Notes: generated by a model not told the origin, from the sequence alone. 14,626 nucleotides of DNA from Sphingobacteriaceae bacterium (GCA_947478315.1 CANJWF010000015.1:1-14626); one strand, 5' to 3'. Shown: positions 6,590 to 14,613, counted from the stretch's first letter. Translations and numbers: made by a program.

Positions 6590-8422
6590 TTACTGTAACT
6601 GCAGTTTTCGAATGCGTAAGTTATGCGTATCCGATACATATATGCTTCCATTTACATCAAAAGCGATACCGCAGGGATATTTAAACTGTGTAAGGTTTCC
6701 TATACCATCTGCGTACCCTGCTACCCCATTACCCGCTATGGTGGTAACTACCCCATTGCTGATTTTACGGATGCAATTATTGCCATATTCTGTAACATAA
6801 ATATTATTCTGTGCATCGACTGCAATACCAATGATATTATTAAACTTGGCATTATTTGCAACCCCATTTACGAAACCTGCTTCACTACCTCCAACAAAAG
6901 TGGTTACTACACCGTTACTAATTTTACGGATACAATTTACATCAGTAACATACACATTACCTTGTGCATCGACTGCAATACCAGCTGGACTGTTAAATTG
7001 AGCACTATTTGCAGAACCGTTCACCAAACCTACTCCGCTGCCTCCAGCAAAAGTACTCACTACACCGTTACTGATTTTACGAATGCAATGGTTATCTGTA
7101 TCAGCAACATAAACATTGCCCTGTAAATCTATAGCAACAGCATGCGGCTTATTAAATTGGGCACTATTTGCAGGTCCATTTGCAAAACCTGCTCCACCAT
7201 CTCCAGCAAAAGTGCTCACCACACCGTTAGCGGTTATTTGCTGAATACGATTATTTTCTTTATCTGCTACATATAGGTTACCCAACTTATCAATCGCTAT
7301 TCCCCTAGGAGCATTGAATATGCTAGTACTCCCATCTCCTGCTAGTGTACTCACATTGCCTGCATTATCTATTCTACGAATTCGATTGCCTCCTGTTTCT
7401 GCTATATAAATAACTCCCTCTTGATTAACAACCAAACCATAAGGATAATTAAATGTAGCCGTTAAACGGAGTCCATTATCATTTCCAGTCGTACCCGTTC
7501 CCGCAAAAGTAGATACTAAATAATTGGTTGATTTTTCCAAAACCACTACCATCGCCCCTTTACCCCCATTTTTAGGTTCGAAATAGTCCGATAAATCGGC
7601 TACGGTTTTGATAATGGTTTTGGTGGCATAACCGCTCTTACTTAATACAATGGTTAGGAGGTCGCTACCGTTTTCGTTCCCGTAAGGTAAACTAAAAACG
7701 GTAGTGGTACGTGTGGTTACAGTATTGTTTAAAATACTACCTGCTCTCGAAATGCTTACACTCACCCCAGTAATAGCATTATACCCTCCTTGACTATTGT
7801 CGATACTCGCATCGTAAGTCTGCACATTCAACAAAAACTCAAATAATTTAATTTCGTTCAAACGAAAACTTTGGTAACCAAAATCTTGAGGCGTAAGCCC
7901 TGTGGTGGCAACTACCTCCATCGTCGTATTAGACGTTACATCTCCATTTACCGTTAAAGTTTGAGACAAAGGACGTTGTACATAAGCCGCCGCCGTAGTA
8001 CCTCTAGCAGGAGTGGCTGCAATCACGTTATCGGCACTCGTGGCATTGTCATTAATCACATTAAACTGATTCAATGAATATACCCCAGCTTTCATACTAA
8101 TAGGATCGCTAATATAGCTCCCATTAAAACCACGTAAAGTACTGGTAACATTGTAAGCATTACCCGCAGCATCGGAATAAGAAATAGCGATAGAGGTAGC
8201 ATTGGCTAACACACTTGCTGGTGCGGCGGCAAGTGTTCCCTTAACGCCCATACTGCCTTTAACGGATAAGCCTCCCCTAGAATTTTCTCCCACAGTAAAC
8301 CGAATTTGACCTACGGGCTCTGTACTAGCAGGGGCTAAAACCTCTTTTTTAGAACAAGAACTTAAACAGAACAAAGCCACCATAGCTACTAAGGGGCTTG
8401 CTTTTAACAATTTTTTAATCAT
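6590..8422 (-). CDS. Lipoprotein with C-terminal six-bladed NHL-repeat beta-propeller
   Basis: 610 residues from the ATG at 8422. A TTG at 8455 also opens the frame but lies within the promoter -7 box, so it is rejected. The N-terminus 'MIKKLLKASPLVAMVALFCLSSC' is a lipoprotein signal with lipobox LSSC, the lipidated Cys being residue 23. Residues 24-300 are Ser/Thr/Asn/Ala-rich and strand-like with no family I recognise. From about 302 to the end there are six NHL-type repeats of about 53 residues. The pattern is 'F..P.GIAVDAQGNVYVTD..N.CIRKISNGVVSTFAG', with the common insert 'G.VNG.ANSAQFN' between blades. NHL propellers are ligand- or protein-binding platforms, so a periplasmic or surface binding lipoprotein is likely. 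One blade lacks two residues at 'VTDVNCIRKI'. The repeats at DNA level run 159, 153 and 159 bases. The ligand is unknown. Confidence 0.85.
   Translation of the reverse strand: MIKKLLKASPLVAMVALFCLSSCSKKEVLAPASTEPVGQIRFTVGENSRGGLSVKGSMGVKGTLAAAPASVLANATSIAISYSDAAGNAYNVTSTLRGFNGSYISDPISMKAGVYSLNQFNVINDNATSADNVIAATPARGTTAAAYVQRPLSQTLTVNGDVTSNTTMEVVATTGLTPQDFGYQSFRLNEIKLFEFLLNVQTYDASIDNSQGGYNAITGVSVSISRAGSILNNTVTTRTTTVFSLPYGNENGSDLLTIVLSKSGYATKTIIKTVADLSDYFEPKNGGKGAMVVVLEKSTNYLVSTFAGTGTTGNDNGLRLTATFNYPYGLVVNQEGVIYIAETGGNRIRRIDNAGNVSTLAGDGSTSIFNAPRGIAIDKLGNLYVADKENNRIQQITANGVVSTFAGDGGAGFANGPANSAQFNKPHAVAIDLQGNVYVADTDNHCIRKISNGVVSTFAGGSGVGLVNGSANSAQFNSPAGIAVDAQGNVYVTDVNCIRKISNGVVTTFVGGSEAGFVNGVANNAKFNNIIGIAVDAQNNIYVTEYGNNCIRKISNGVVTTIAGNGVAGYADGIGNLTQFKYPCGIAFDVNGSIYVSDTHNLRIRKLQLQ
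6600..7250 (-). repeat. Tandem about 159-bp coding repeats (NHL blades)
   Basis: The word corresponding to 'IRKISNGVV' recurs on the + strand at 6761, 6920 and 7073, with a diverged copy near 7232. The spacings are 159, 153 and 159 bases. The 153-base unit is missing two codons. Several neighbouring words, such as GCACTATTTGCA and CCAGCAAAAGT, recur nearly unchanged, so the blades are related at nucleotide level and probably arose by recent duplication or are kept alike by conversion. Confidence 0.8.
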
Positions 8423-8452
8423 ATTTTTTACTTTAAAATAATTTATTACGTG

Positions 8453-8460
8453 CAAAGGTA
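8453..8460 (-). promoter_or_regulatory. -7 box for the NHL lipoprotein gene
   Basis: TACCTTTG on the minus strand matches TAnnTTTG exactly and lies about 30 bases before the ATG at 8422, giving a short leader. No TTTG or TTG stands at the usual -33 distance; a perfect palindrome is found there instead (8483-8496). Confidence 0.6.
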
Positions 8461-8482
8461 AATACTTAATTATAAGAACTAC

Positions 8483-8496
8483 GTGTAATATTACAC
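8483..8496. promoter_or_regulatory. Perfect 14-bp palindrome in the divergent promoter region
   Basis: GTGTAATATTACAC is a perfect palindrome. It ends 22 bases upstream of the -7 box of the NHL lipoprotein gene, where a -33 element would be. It could be an operator or activator site for a dimeric regulator; no regulator can be named from sequence alone. Confidence 0.4.
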
Positions 8497-8564
8497 TAAA
8501 AATATTTCGATTACTACTTCTATGAATAAGGTTTAGTCGAGCCCATACAAATTCAGTTTTTTGT

Positions 8565-8597
8565 ATTGAAGTAGTAGTCTATTTTTAACTATTTTTG
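8565..8597 (+). promoter_or_regulatory. Promoter of purL
   Basis: TATTTTTG (8590-8597) fits the -7 consensus TAnnTTTG, with ATTG (8565-8568) 21 bases upstream as a near -33 element. The ATG of purL is 28 bases after the -7 box. The -33/spacer region (8568-8576) is one arm of a 9-bp inverted repeat whose partner is TACTACTTC at 8512-8520. I saw no purine riboswitch in the leader, which is too short for one. Confidence 0.6.
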
Positions 8598-8625
8598 CGA
8601 CTTGCTAACCAGCTAAAACAGTATC

Positions 8626-10845
8626 ATGACTCAAACATTAACAACCACAGAAACCGCGAAAGAATTAGGTTTGCTACCTGAAGAATTTGAAAAAATTAAA
8701 GCCATTTTAGGTAGGACCCCAAATTTTACTGAATTATCTATTTTTTCGGTAATGTGGAGTGAACACTGTTCCTACAAAAATTCTATAACCTGGTTAAAAA
8801 CTTTACCTAAAGAAGGTCCACGCATGTTAGCCAAGGCAGGGGAAGAAAATGCAGGTTTAGTGGATTTAGGTGATGGTATCGCTTGTGCATTTAAAATAGA
8901 GTCACATAATCATCCATCAGCACTTGAACCTTATCAAGGAGCGGCCACAGGTGTTGGAGGTATTAATCGTGATATTTTTACGATGGGTGCACGACCCATT
9001 GCACAACTCAATTCGTTACGTTTTGGTAATCCCGACCTTGAACGAACCAAGTGGTTGGTGAAAGGTGTAGTAAAAGGTATTGGCGATTATGGTAATTCTT
9101 TTGGGATACCTACCGTAGGTGGAGAGGTATTTTTCGATGAATGTTATCATATAAATCCATTGGTTAACGCCATGAGTGCTGGAATTGTAAAAGTTGGTGA
9201 AACTGTTTCAGCCACATCTTACGGAGTAGGAAATCCCGTTTATATTGTAGGTTCGGCAACAGGAAAAGACGGCATACATGGAGCAGCATTTGCTTCAAAA
9301 GATATTACCGAAGATTCTGTAAACGACCTTCCATCGGTACAAGTAGGTGATCCTTTTCAAGAAAAGTTGCTGCTTGAAGCTACACTCGAAGTTATTAAAA
9401 CAGGGGCTGTTATTGGTATGCAAGATATGGGAGCTGCGGGTATTATTTGCTCCAATTCCGAAATGTCTGCAAAGGGTGAACATGGCATGAGAATAGATTT
9501 AGATAAAGTGCCTACACGACAAGAAAACATGAAACCCTTCGAAATTTTACTTTCAGAATCACAAGAACGTATGCTTATTGTGGTAAAAAAGGGGAGAGAA
9601 AAAGATGTGGAAGATGTGTTTCAAAAATGGGACTTAAACTGTGCTATTATAGGAGAAGTTACCGATACCAAACGTTTACAATATTACATGAATGGAGAGT
9701 TAGTAGCCGATGTACCTGCAAACGATTTGGTGTTAGGTGGTGGTGCACCTGTTTACAACCGTGAGTATCGAGAACCTGCATATTATCGCCAAAATCTTGA
9801 ATTTAACATAGAAAATGTACAGGAACCAACCGATTTAAAAGCGTTAGCTAAACATTTAACAGGACACCCGAATATTGCATCTAAACGTTGGATAAGTGAG
9901 CAATACGATTCTATGGTGGGCACCTCAACGATGACTACCAATCGCCCATCGGATGCAGCAGTTGTACATGTTCATGGTACCAAAAAAGCTATTGCTCTTA
10001 CTGTAGATTGCAATTCGAGATATGTTTATGCCGATCCCCAAAAAGGTTGTGCCATTGCTGTAGCAGAAGCTGCACGAAACATTACTTGCGCAGGAGGAGA
10101 GCCCGTAGCTATCACTAATTGTTTAAATTTTGGCAACCCTTATGTGCCTGAAGTATATTGGCAATTTGTACAATCCATAAAAGGTATGAGTGAAGCCTGC
10201 CGAAAATTTGAAACACCTGTTACAGGAGGAAACGTAAGTTTTTATAACCAATCTTCAGATGAAGGTCCTGTGTTTCCTACCCCAACGATAGGTATGTTGG
10301 GCATATTGGATGATTATGATAATTTAATGACCAGTGATTTTAAACAAGAAGGAGATTTAATATATTTAATAGGAGAAAGTGTAAATGATATTGCAGCATC
10401 ACAATATTTAGCTTCTTTCCATCAAATTAAAACCACTTCTGCACCTTATTTTGATTTGGATAAGGAATATGCTACACACCAAGTTATTAAACAATTGATT
10501 GTCAATAAATTTATTCAATCAGCTCACGACGTTTCAGATGGAGGTTTATACATCGCATTATTAGAATCTGCTATCCCCAATTCTCTAGGTTTTGAAATAG
10601 AAACGGATGAGAATATTAGAAAAGACGCCTTTCTTTTTGGTGAGGCACAAGGAAGAATAGTAGTGTCCGTAAAACCAATACAGCAAGAGCAATTTATAGA
10701 ATTAATGGCAACTTCTGGTGTATCATTTAGTTTGTTAGGTGTGGTAACTAACAAGAATTTGATAGTAGATGGAGAAATATTTGATACCGTTGAAAGTGCC
10801 AAAAAACTGTATGATAACGTTTTACATCAATTGTTGGAATCGTAA
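8626..10845 (+). CDS. purL: Phosphoribosylformylglycinamidine synthase, small-type subunit II
   Basis: The enzyme catalyses the ATP-dependent amidation of FGAR to FGAM, the fourth step of purine synthesis, in the cytoplasm. The 739 residues match the Bacillus-type small PurL, not the 1200-1300-residue fused enzyme, so it should work with separate PurS and PurQ (glutaminase) subunits; neither is in this window. The N-terminal 'MWSEHCSYKNS' carries the conserved His47. 'FKIESHNHPS' (89-98) and the nucleotide-binding 'GAATGVGGINRD' (105-116) follow. 'QDMGAAGIICSNSEMSAKG' ends the first AIRS-like half. The second half carries 'NCLNFGNP' and 'VTGGNVSFYNQS', and near the end 'AHDVSDGGLYIALLES'. The ATG at 8626 is preceded by a good promoter and no upstream in-frame start is needed. 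The gene stands alone, diverging from the NHL lipoprotein gene. Confidence 0.97.
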   Translation: MTQTLTTTETAKELGLLPEEFEKIKAILGRTPNFTELSIFSVMWSEHCSYKNSITWLKTLPKEGPRMLAKAGEENAGLVDLGDGIACAFKIESHNHPSALEPYQGAATGVGGINRDIFTMGARPIAQLNSLRFGNPDLERTKWLVKGVVKGIGDYGNSFGIPTVGGEVFFDECYHINPLVNAMSAGIVKVGETVSATSYGVGNPVYIVGSATGKDGIHGAAFASKDITEDSVNDLPSVQVGDPFQEKLLLEATLEVIKTGAVIGMQDMGAAGIICSNSEMSAKGEHGMRIDLDKVPTRQENMKPFEILLSESQERMLIVVKKGREKDVEDVFQKWDLNCAIIGEVTDTKRLQYYMNGELVADVPANDLVLGGGAPVYNREYREPAYYRQNLEFNIENVQEPTDLKALAKHLTGHPNIASKRWISEQYDSMVGTSTMTTNRPSDAAVVHVHGTKKAIALTVDCNSRYVYADPQKGCAIAVAEAARNITCAGGEPVAITNCLNFGNPYVPEVYWQFVQSIKGMSEACRKFETPVTGGNVSFYNQSSDEGPVFPTPTIGMLGILDDYDNLMTSDFKQEGDLIYLIGESVNDIAASQYLASFHQIKTTSAPYFDLDKEYATHQVIKQLIVNKFIQSAHDVSDGGLYIALLESAIPNSLGFEIETDENIRKDAFLFGEAQGRIVVSVKPIQQEQFIELMATSGVSFSLLGVVTNKNLIVDGEIFDTVESAKKLYDNVLHQLLES

Positions 10846-11160
10846 ATGAAAAATCCTATAATAATAGTGGAAGGAAGGATTGTGCTATTTTAATAATGCA
10901 ACCCTTTTTCCATTAAATACTTTGTGCAATCAGCGCTTCGGAGTCACGAGCGCCTTGAAAAATAAATAACTAACGAGTTAATGGTTTGAGTATAACGCCC
11001 GTGCTTCGCAAATCACTTGACCATTAAAAATCATCAAATATCAACTAAAATTAACTGTTTGAGTTCAAAATCATAAGCTGAATTAAAAAGAGGCTTTGTA
11101 AAAATGAGACAATAATTCTATGTTTTTATTAGGTAAAAAACTTCAAAAAACTTTTAAAAG
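10846..11160. other. Gene-free 315-bp convergent intergenic region with two hairpins
   Basis: No believable gene is present; the longest tempting frame is a 15-codon one whose ATG follows directly on the purL stop. There are two stem-loops. One is GCGCT (10933-10937) / AGCGC (10949-10953). The other is an 8-bp perfect inverted repeat TTAATGGT (10978-10985) / ACCATTAA (11020-11027) enclosing a GC-richer core. Neither is followed by a T run on either strand. The octamer GTTTGAGT occurs at 10984 and 11057. The base composition of the two hairpin cores is richer in G+C than the surroundings. Confidence 0.5.
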
Positions 11161-11162
11161 TT
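11147..11162 (-). terminator. Possible AT-rich terminator of the thioredoxin-fold gene
   Basis: On the minus strand AACTTTTAAAAGTT overlaps the stop codon of the thioredoxin-fold gene and can form a 5-bp stem with a TTAA loop, followed directly by further T residues. The stem is short and weak, so this is tentative. Confidence 0.35.
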
Positions 11163-12285
11163 ACTCTCCAAAAATCTGATGTAGTTTAGCCTCTAAATCA
11201 GTTCCTCTTAAATTTTTACCAACGATTTTACCCATGGGGTCAATTAAATAATTTTGAGGAATACCTTGTACTTGATACAGCTGCGCAGCCTGATTCTGCC
11301 AACCTCTTAAATCTGACACGTGAGTCCAAGTAAGTTGATCAGCTATGATGGCTTGTTTCCAATTTTCTTTAGCATTATCTAATGATACCCCTAAGATAGT
11401 GAAACCTTTATCTTTATATTTTTGAAAGGCACTCACCACGTTAGGATTTTCTGCTCTACAAGGACCACACCAAGAAGCCCAAAAGTCTAACAAAACATAT
11501 TTACCCCTAAAATCAGACAATTTTATGGGTTTTCCATCCAAATCATTTTGTGAAAAATCTAACGCCATAGATCCTATGCCCGTACCTTTTAGTTTCTTAA
11601 TCAAATCGTTGATTTCCTTACCTGTTTTTGAATTTTTAAGTTCTGGAGAGAGTTTATTGAAAATTTCTTCAACAGGCTCTACGTTAAATTCTAATTTGGT
11701 CCAACCTTTTATGATATTTAAACTCACATAAGAAGTTAAATTTTGAGCAACAAATTCATATTCTGCTGCACGAAACTCTGAATTAACAGCGTTATATCGC
11801 TCTTGAAAAGAGTTCATTAACGATGGATTTTTTTGTGCTTCTGCTGCGTTCGCTTGAAATTCTCTCACTAAATCTTTTATTTTCGTTTCTATCAGAGCGG
11901 ATTTTTGACGAAACACATCAAATTCTCTATTTAGTTTTCCCCCTGATACAGTTGCATATTTCGCAGAGTCTGTGCTATTAATAGTTAAACTACCTGACTC
12001 CAAATAAATAAGTCGATTGTCTATATTAGGACCTTGGATATTTTTTTTACCCTCTCTATCAACAGCAAAAAGTGCCATATCTGGTTCTTCAATTTGACCT
12101 TTAAATTCAAAATGTCCATTTTTCATGACACATTCATCAATTCTATCTTGACCATTAAATTTATAAACTAAGTAAGCCTTACTTGGCGTATTATATTTAC
12201 CAACTTGGCCTTTGATGCTAAATTTTTGTTGAGCAATAAGTATTAAAGGAATTAAACCTATCAATAACAGAGATATTCGTTTCAT
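11161..12285 (-). CDS. Periplasmic TlpA-like thioredoxin-fold protein with DUF4369 N-terminal domain
   Basis: 374 residues. The N-terminus 'MKRISLLLIGLIPLILIAQQ' is a signal peptide, so the protein is exported. Residues about 20-115 resemble the DUF4369 strand domain common in Bacteroidota ('FSIKGQVGKYNTPSKAYLVY', 'GHFEFKGQIEEP'). A charged helical linker (about 118-235) follows. The C-terminal AhpC/TSA-thioredoxin domain (about 240-374) has 'LSDFRGKYVLLDFWASWCGPC', with the redox pair Cys273/Cys276 in WCGPC. The conserved cis-proline is in 'GIPQNYLID' (Pro343). Such proteins are thiol-disulfide reductases or oxidoreductases in envelope redox homeostasis; cytochrome c maturation (ResA-like) is one known role, but no ccm/ccs genes are nearby. 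The gene stands alone, convergent with purL. The ATG at 12285 gives a proper signal peptide. The specific partner is unknown. Confidence 0.9.
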   Translation of the reverse strand: MKRISLLLIGLIPLILIAQQKFSIKGQVGKYNTPSKAYLVYKFNGQDRIDECVMKNGHFEFKGQIEEPDMALFAVDREGKKNIQGPNIDNRLIYLESGSLTINSTDSAKYATVSGGKLNREFDVFRQKSALIETKIKDLVREFQANAAEAQKNPSLMNSFQERYNAVNSEFRAAEYEFVAQNLTSYVSLNIIKGWTKLEFNVEPVEEIFNKLSPELKNSKTGKEINDLIKKLKGTGIGSMALDFSQNDLDGKPIKLSDFRGKYVLLDFWASWCGPCRAENPNVVSAFQKYKDKGFTILGVSLDNAKENWKQAIIADQLTWTHVSDLRGWQNQAAQLYQVQGIPQNYLIDPMGKIVGKNLRGTDLEAKLHQIFGE

Positions 12286-12377
12286 GCTATAAATTTTGAT
12301 GCTAAATAAATGGTTTTATGGGTTCTAAAATAGTAAAATATACTGAATAGATTTGTTTTTCTAGTGGTTTATTACTC

Positions 12378-12689
12378 TTATTTTAACTTTTTACTTTTTA
12401 CCATCATTTTTTCCAATTGTTCTATTTTCTTCGTTATTTTTTGTGAAGCAGCATCTAATGTATAACCGTCTTCCATTAATTCTTTTATCCATTCTATTTT
12501 CTTAATATTTCGATAGTCATATCGACGATTTTTACCATCTTCTTCCGTCAAACTCACGATAACTTTTTTTTGTTCCCAATATCGAATTTGACGGGTAGGC
12601 ACTTGTGTTAATAACGAAACTTCGCCAATACCTACTACGAGTTTTTCTAAAAACTCGTAATCGAAAATAGAATCATTTTTTTTGGACAT
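12378..12689 (-). CDS. Small MerR-family transcriptional regulator
   Basis: 103 residues, made almost entirely of a winged-helix MerR DNA-binding domain. 'VGIGEVSLLTQVPTRQIRYWEQKKVI' (19-44) is the helix-turn-helix with the family-typical 'R.IRYWE'. 'NRRYDYRNIKKIEWIKELMEDGYTLDAA' (54-81) is the wing and following helices. A short Lys-rich coiled coil (about 85-103) could dimerise it. There is no C-terminal effector or metal-binding domain and no conserved Cys, unlike MerR, CueR or SoxR, so the signal is not readable. It diverges from ndk with a 73-base gap and might regulate itself or its neighbour, but that is inference. The gene ends 92 bases before the thioredoxin-fold gene start on the same strand. 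The ATG at 12689 is followed by a lysine-rich start, which looks natural. Confidence 0.88.
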   Translation of the reverse strand: MSKKNDSIFDYEFLEKLVVGIGEVSLLTQVPTRQIRYWEQKKVIVSLTEEDGKNRRYDYRNIKKIEWIKELMEDGYTLDAASQKITKKIEQLEKMMVKSKKLK

Positions 12690-12729
12690 ATTAACTTCAA
12701 TATTACTCTACAAAAATTCATTAAAACTT

Positions 12730-12737
12730 TAACTTTG
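12730..12737 (+). promoter_or_regulatory. -7 box of ndk
   Basis: TAACTTTG fits TAnnTTTG and lies 25 bases before the ndk ATG. No clear TTTG is seen 19-21 bases upstream. Confidence 0.5.
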
Positions 12738-12762
12738 GCAAGTATCAAATAATCTTATCATT

Positions 12763-13182
12763 ATGAAAACAGATATCACCTTTACCATGGTTAAGCCTGA
12801 TGCGGTTAACAGTGGTCACATTGGGTTAATTTTGGATAAAATTACCAAAGCAGGCTTCAAATTTGTTGCAATTAAATATACACATTTAACCATCGAACAA
12901 GCTGGGGCCTTTTATGAGGTACACCAAGAACGTCCATTTTATCGAGATTTGGTAACCTTTATGTCTTCTGGTCCTATTGTTGCAGCAATTTTACAAAAAG
13001 AAAATGCTGTTGCAGATTTTCGAAAATTGATAGGAACTACCGATCCATCGAAAGCTGATGAAGGAACTATTAGAAAAGCATTTGCAAAATCTATTCAAGA
13101 AAATGCTGTTCACGGCTCTGATTCTAACGAAAATGCTACGATAGAAGCTAGTTTTTTCTTTTCTAATTTTGAAAGATTTTAG
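12763..13182 (+). CDS. ndk: Nucleoside diphosphate kinase
   Basis: Cytoplasmic enzyme that transfers the gamma-phosphate from ATP to other (d)NDPs through a phosphohistidine, balancing NTP and dNTP pools. 139 residues, the usual bacterial length. 'TFTMVKPDAV' (6-15) opens the fold, 'HQERPFYRDLVTFMSSGPIVAAIL' (54-77) covers the Kpn-loop region, and 'NAVHGSDSNENATIEASFFF' (115-134) contains the catalytic His117 in the invariant HGSDS. All expected catalytic residues are present. The ATG at 12763 follows a -7 box at a suitable distance. The gene is convergent with the dciA-like gene, with only 9 bases between the two stop codons, so their transcripts probably overlap. Confidence 0.98.
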   Translation: MKTDITFTMVKPDAVNSGHIGLILDKITKAGFKFVAIKYTHLTIEQAGAFYEVHQERPFYRDLVTFMSSGPIVAAILQKENAVADFRKLIGTTDPSKADEGTIRKAFAKSIQENAVHGSDSNENATIEASFFFSNFERF

Positions 13183-13191
13183 TTGTTCGAT

Positions 13192-13482
13192 TTACAAAAA
13201 AACTAATTCTTGCACAAGTTTATAACCTATGCGTTCATTAATACTCGATAGGAGTTTAGAACGCATAAGCATCAACTCGTTTTTTACTACGGCTGATTCT
13301 ATTCGTATGAATAGGGTATTTTCTTTAATAAAAACTTCTTGTGTTCTGTTCGCAACAGGCTTACCAACTAGTTCTTCCCAGTGTGCAGCTATAGACGTTC
13401 GATCGAATTTTTGCTTAATGTGATAAACTTGTAACATCTGTTGGATGGCATCTTTAATATTTAAATCGTTAGCTTTTTTCAC
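13192..13482 (-). CDS. DUF721 (DciA-like) protein
   Basis: 96 residues, nearly all DUF721 domain. 'IKDAIQQMLQVYHIKQKFDRTSIAAHWEELVGKPVANRTQEVFIKENTLFIRIESAVVKNELMLMRSKLLSSIN' shows the family's Trp followed by 'LVGKPVANRT' and the later strand-helix core. DUF721 includes DciA, the ancestral loader of the replicative helicase DnaB. In Bacteroidota the protein is short and usually sits next to recF, as here. It begins 29 bases after the recF stop on the same strand, so the two are probably co-transcribed, coupling replication and repair functions. The short length means the C-terminal extension seen in proteobacterial DciA is missing, so helicase loading is inferred from family membership only. 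Confidence 0.85.
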   Translation of the reverse strand: MKKANDLNIKDAIQQMLQVYHIKQKFDRTSIAAHWEELVGKPVANRTQEVFIKENTLFIRIESAVVKNELMLMRSKLLSSINERIGYKLVQELVFL

Positions 13483-13511
13483 GTTCAGATGGCGTTAAAT
13501 TATTATAAATG

Positions 13512-14603
13512 TCAATAAATATCTAAATTAAACGTTTCTATGGGTTCATTTATTTCATGGAATACTTTTAGTATACGATGTTGTTCTGTATCTGTAATAA
13601 ATAACTGACCAAAATCTTCCTTAGAAACTAATTGCATCATTTTTTGTATTCGACTTTCATCTAATTTATCAAAAATATCGTCGAGGAGCAATATGGGGGT
13701 AATGTTCTTTTTTTGTTTCAAATAGGTGTATTGTGCTAATTTCAATGCGGTTAAAAAAGTTTTTTGTTGACCTTGAGAAGCAAATTTTTTTAATGGCATT
13801 TCGTTTATTGAAAATACTAAATCATCTTTATGAATACCACAAGTGGTACGTTCCATTAATCTATCTTTTTCTAGTGAATTGTTCAGTAATTGTTTAAAAG
13901 AATCAATTCCAAACAGTTGAGAACTATATGATAAACTTACAGGCTCTTCATTGTTAGATAGAAACTTGTAATAATTACTAAATATCTTAATAAATTCTTC
14001 GATGAAGTCCTTACGTTTATTAAAAATGGTTTCGCCTAACTGAATTAGTTTCTCATCGTATAGTTCTAATAGTTCGGGATCGTATCTTTTCGTTTCGGCT
14101 ATTTTTTTGAGTATAGCGTTTCTATTCAGAAGGTATCGGCTATATTCGATAATTGTAGACAGGTATTCACCATCTGTTTGAGAGATTACGTTGTCTATGA
14201 AACGTCTGCGTTCGTCGCTTCCATCTAAGATAATATTAACATCATTTGGCGAAATGACAACTAAAGGAAATAAGCCAATATGATCAGCTAAACGCTCGTA
14301 AGTCTTCTGATTTCTTTTAAATATTTTTTTTTGGTTACGTTTTACACTACAGCTAACGGACTCTTGGTTATCCGACAAATTAAATTTACCATTAATGATA
14401 AAAAAATCCTGGTTGTAGCAAATTTGTTGGTTATCAATTGGGTTAAAATAACTTTTGCACAAGCATAAATAGTGTATTGCGTCTAATATGGCTGTTTTTC
14501 CTACACCGTTTCGTCCTACAATTGCATTTGATTTTGCTGCAAAATTCAACGATAGCTCTCGATGATTTTTAAAATTTATGAGTGTAATGTCACGTAGTAT
14601 CAT
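13512..14603 (-). CDS. recF: DNA replication and repair protein RecF
   Basis: 363 residues, full length for RecF. This SMC-like ATPase binds gapped DNA with RecO and RecR and promotes RecA loading. The N-terminus 'LRDITLINFKNHRELSLNF' is typical of the family. The Walker A motif is GRNGVGKT (30-37). 'ISPNDVNIILDGSDERRRFID' (117-137) is a RecF signature. 'FASQGQQKTFLTALKLA' (274-290) is the ABC-type signature, and the Walker B motif is ILLLDDIFDKLD (304-315). 'LFITDT' (334-339) follows as the D-loop/switch region. The start at 14603 is 10 bases downstream of a -7 box, so no upstream residues are expected. It is followed by the dciA-like gene in a likely two-gene unit. Confidence 0.97.
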   Translation of the reverse strand: MILRDITLINFKNHRELSLNFAAKSNAIVGRNGVGKTAILDAIHYLCLCKSYFNPIDNQQICYNQDFFIINGKFNLSDNQESVSCSVKRNQKKIFKRNQKTYERLADHIGLFPLVVISPNDVNIILDGSDERRRFIDNVISQTDGEYLSTIIEYSRYLLNRNAILKKIAETKRYDPELLELYDEKLIQLGETIFNKRKDFIEEFIKIFSNYYKFLSNNEEPVSLSYSSQLFGIDSFKQLLNNSLEKDRLMERTTCGIHKDDLVFSINEMPLKKFASQGQQKTFLTALKLAQYTYLKQKKNITPILLLDDIFDKLDESRIQKMMQLVSKEDFGQLFITDTEQHRILKVFHEINEPIETFNLDIY

Positions 14604-14613
14604 ATCTGTATGA

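Noticed and set aside
6561..7126. Open + strand frames opposite the NHL lipoprotein gene
   Set aside because: They exist because the opposite strand is a repeated coding sequence; their translations are Cys/Ile/Thr-rich with no signal, promoter or family resemblance.
6600..7250. Regular repeats resembling an array
   Set aside because: The units are about 159 bases, in frame, and encode NHL blades; there are no short identical repeats with unique spacers, so this is not CRISPR.
8422..8455. Upstream TTG start for the NHL lipoprotein
   Set aside because: The TTG lies inside the promoter -7 box TACCTTTG, and the ATG at 8422 gives a clean lipoprotein signal.
8626..10845. purL as a truncated or broken gene
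   Set aside because: It is shorter than the fused enzyme of many bacteria, but the length and motif order match the complete small-type PurL.
10846..10893. 15-codon ORF immediately after purL
   Set aside because: It is too short, ends at an early TAA, and has no similarity I can recognise to the PurS or PurQ start.
13179..13206. TTAGTT/AACTAA inverted repeat between ndk and the dciA-like gene as a bidirectional terminator
   Set aside because: The stem is 6 AT-rich base pairs with a 16-base loop and overlaps both coding ends; too weak to call.
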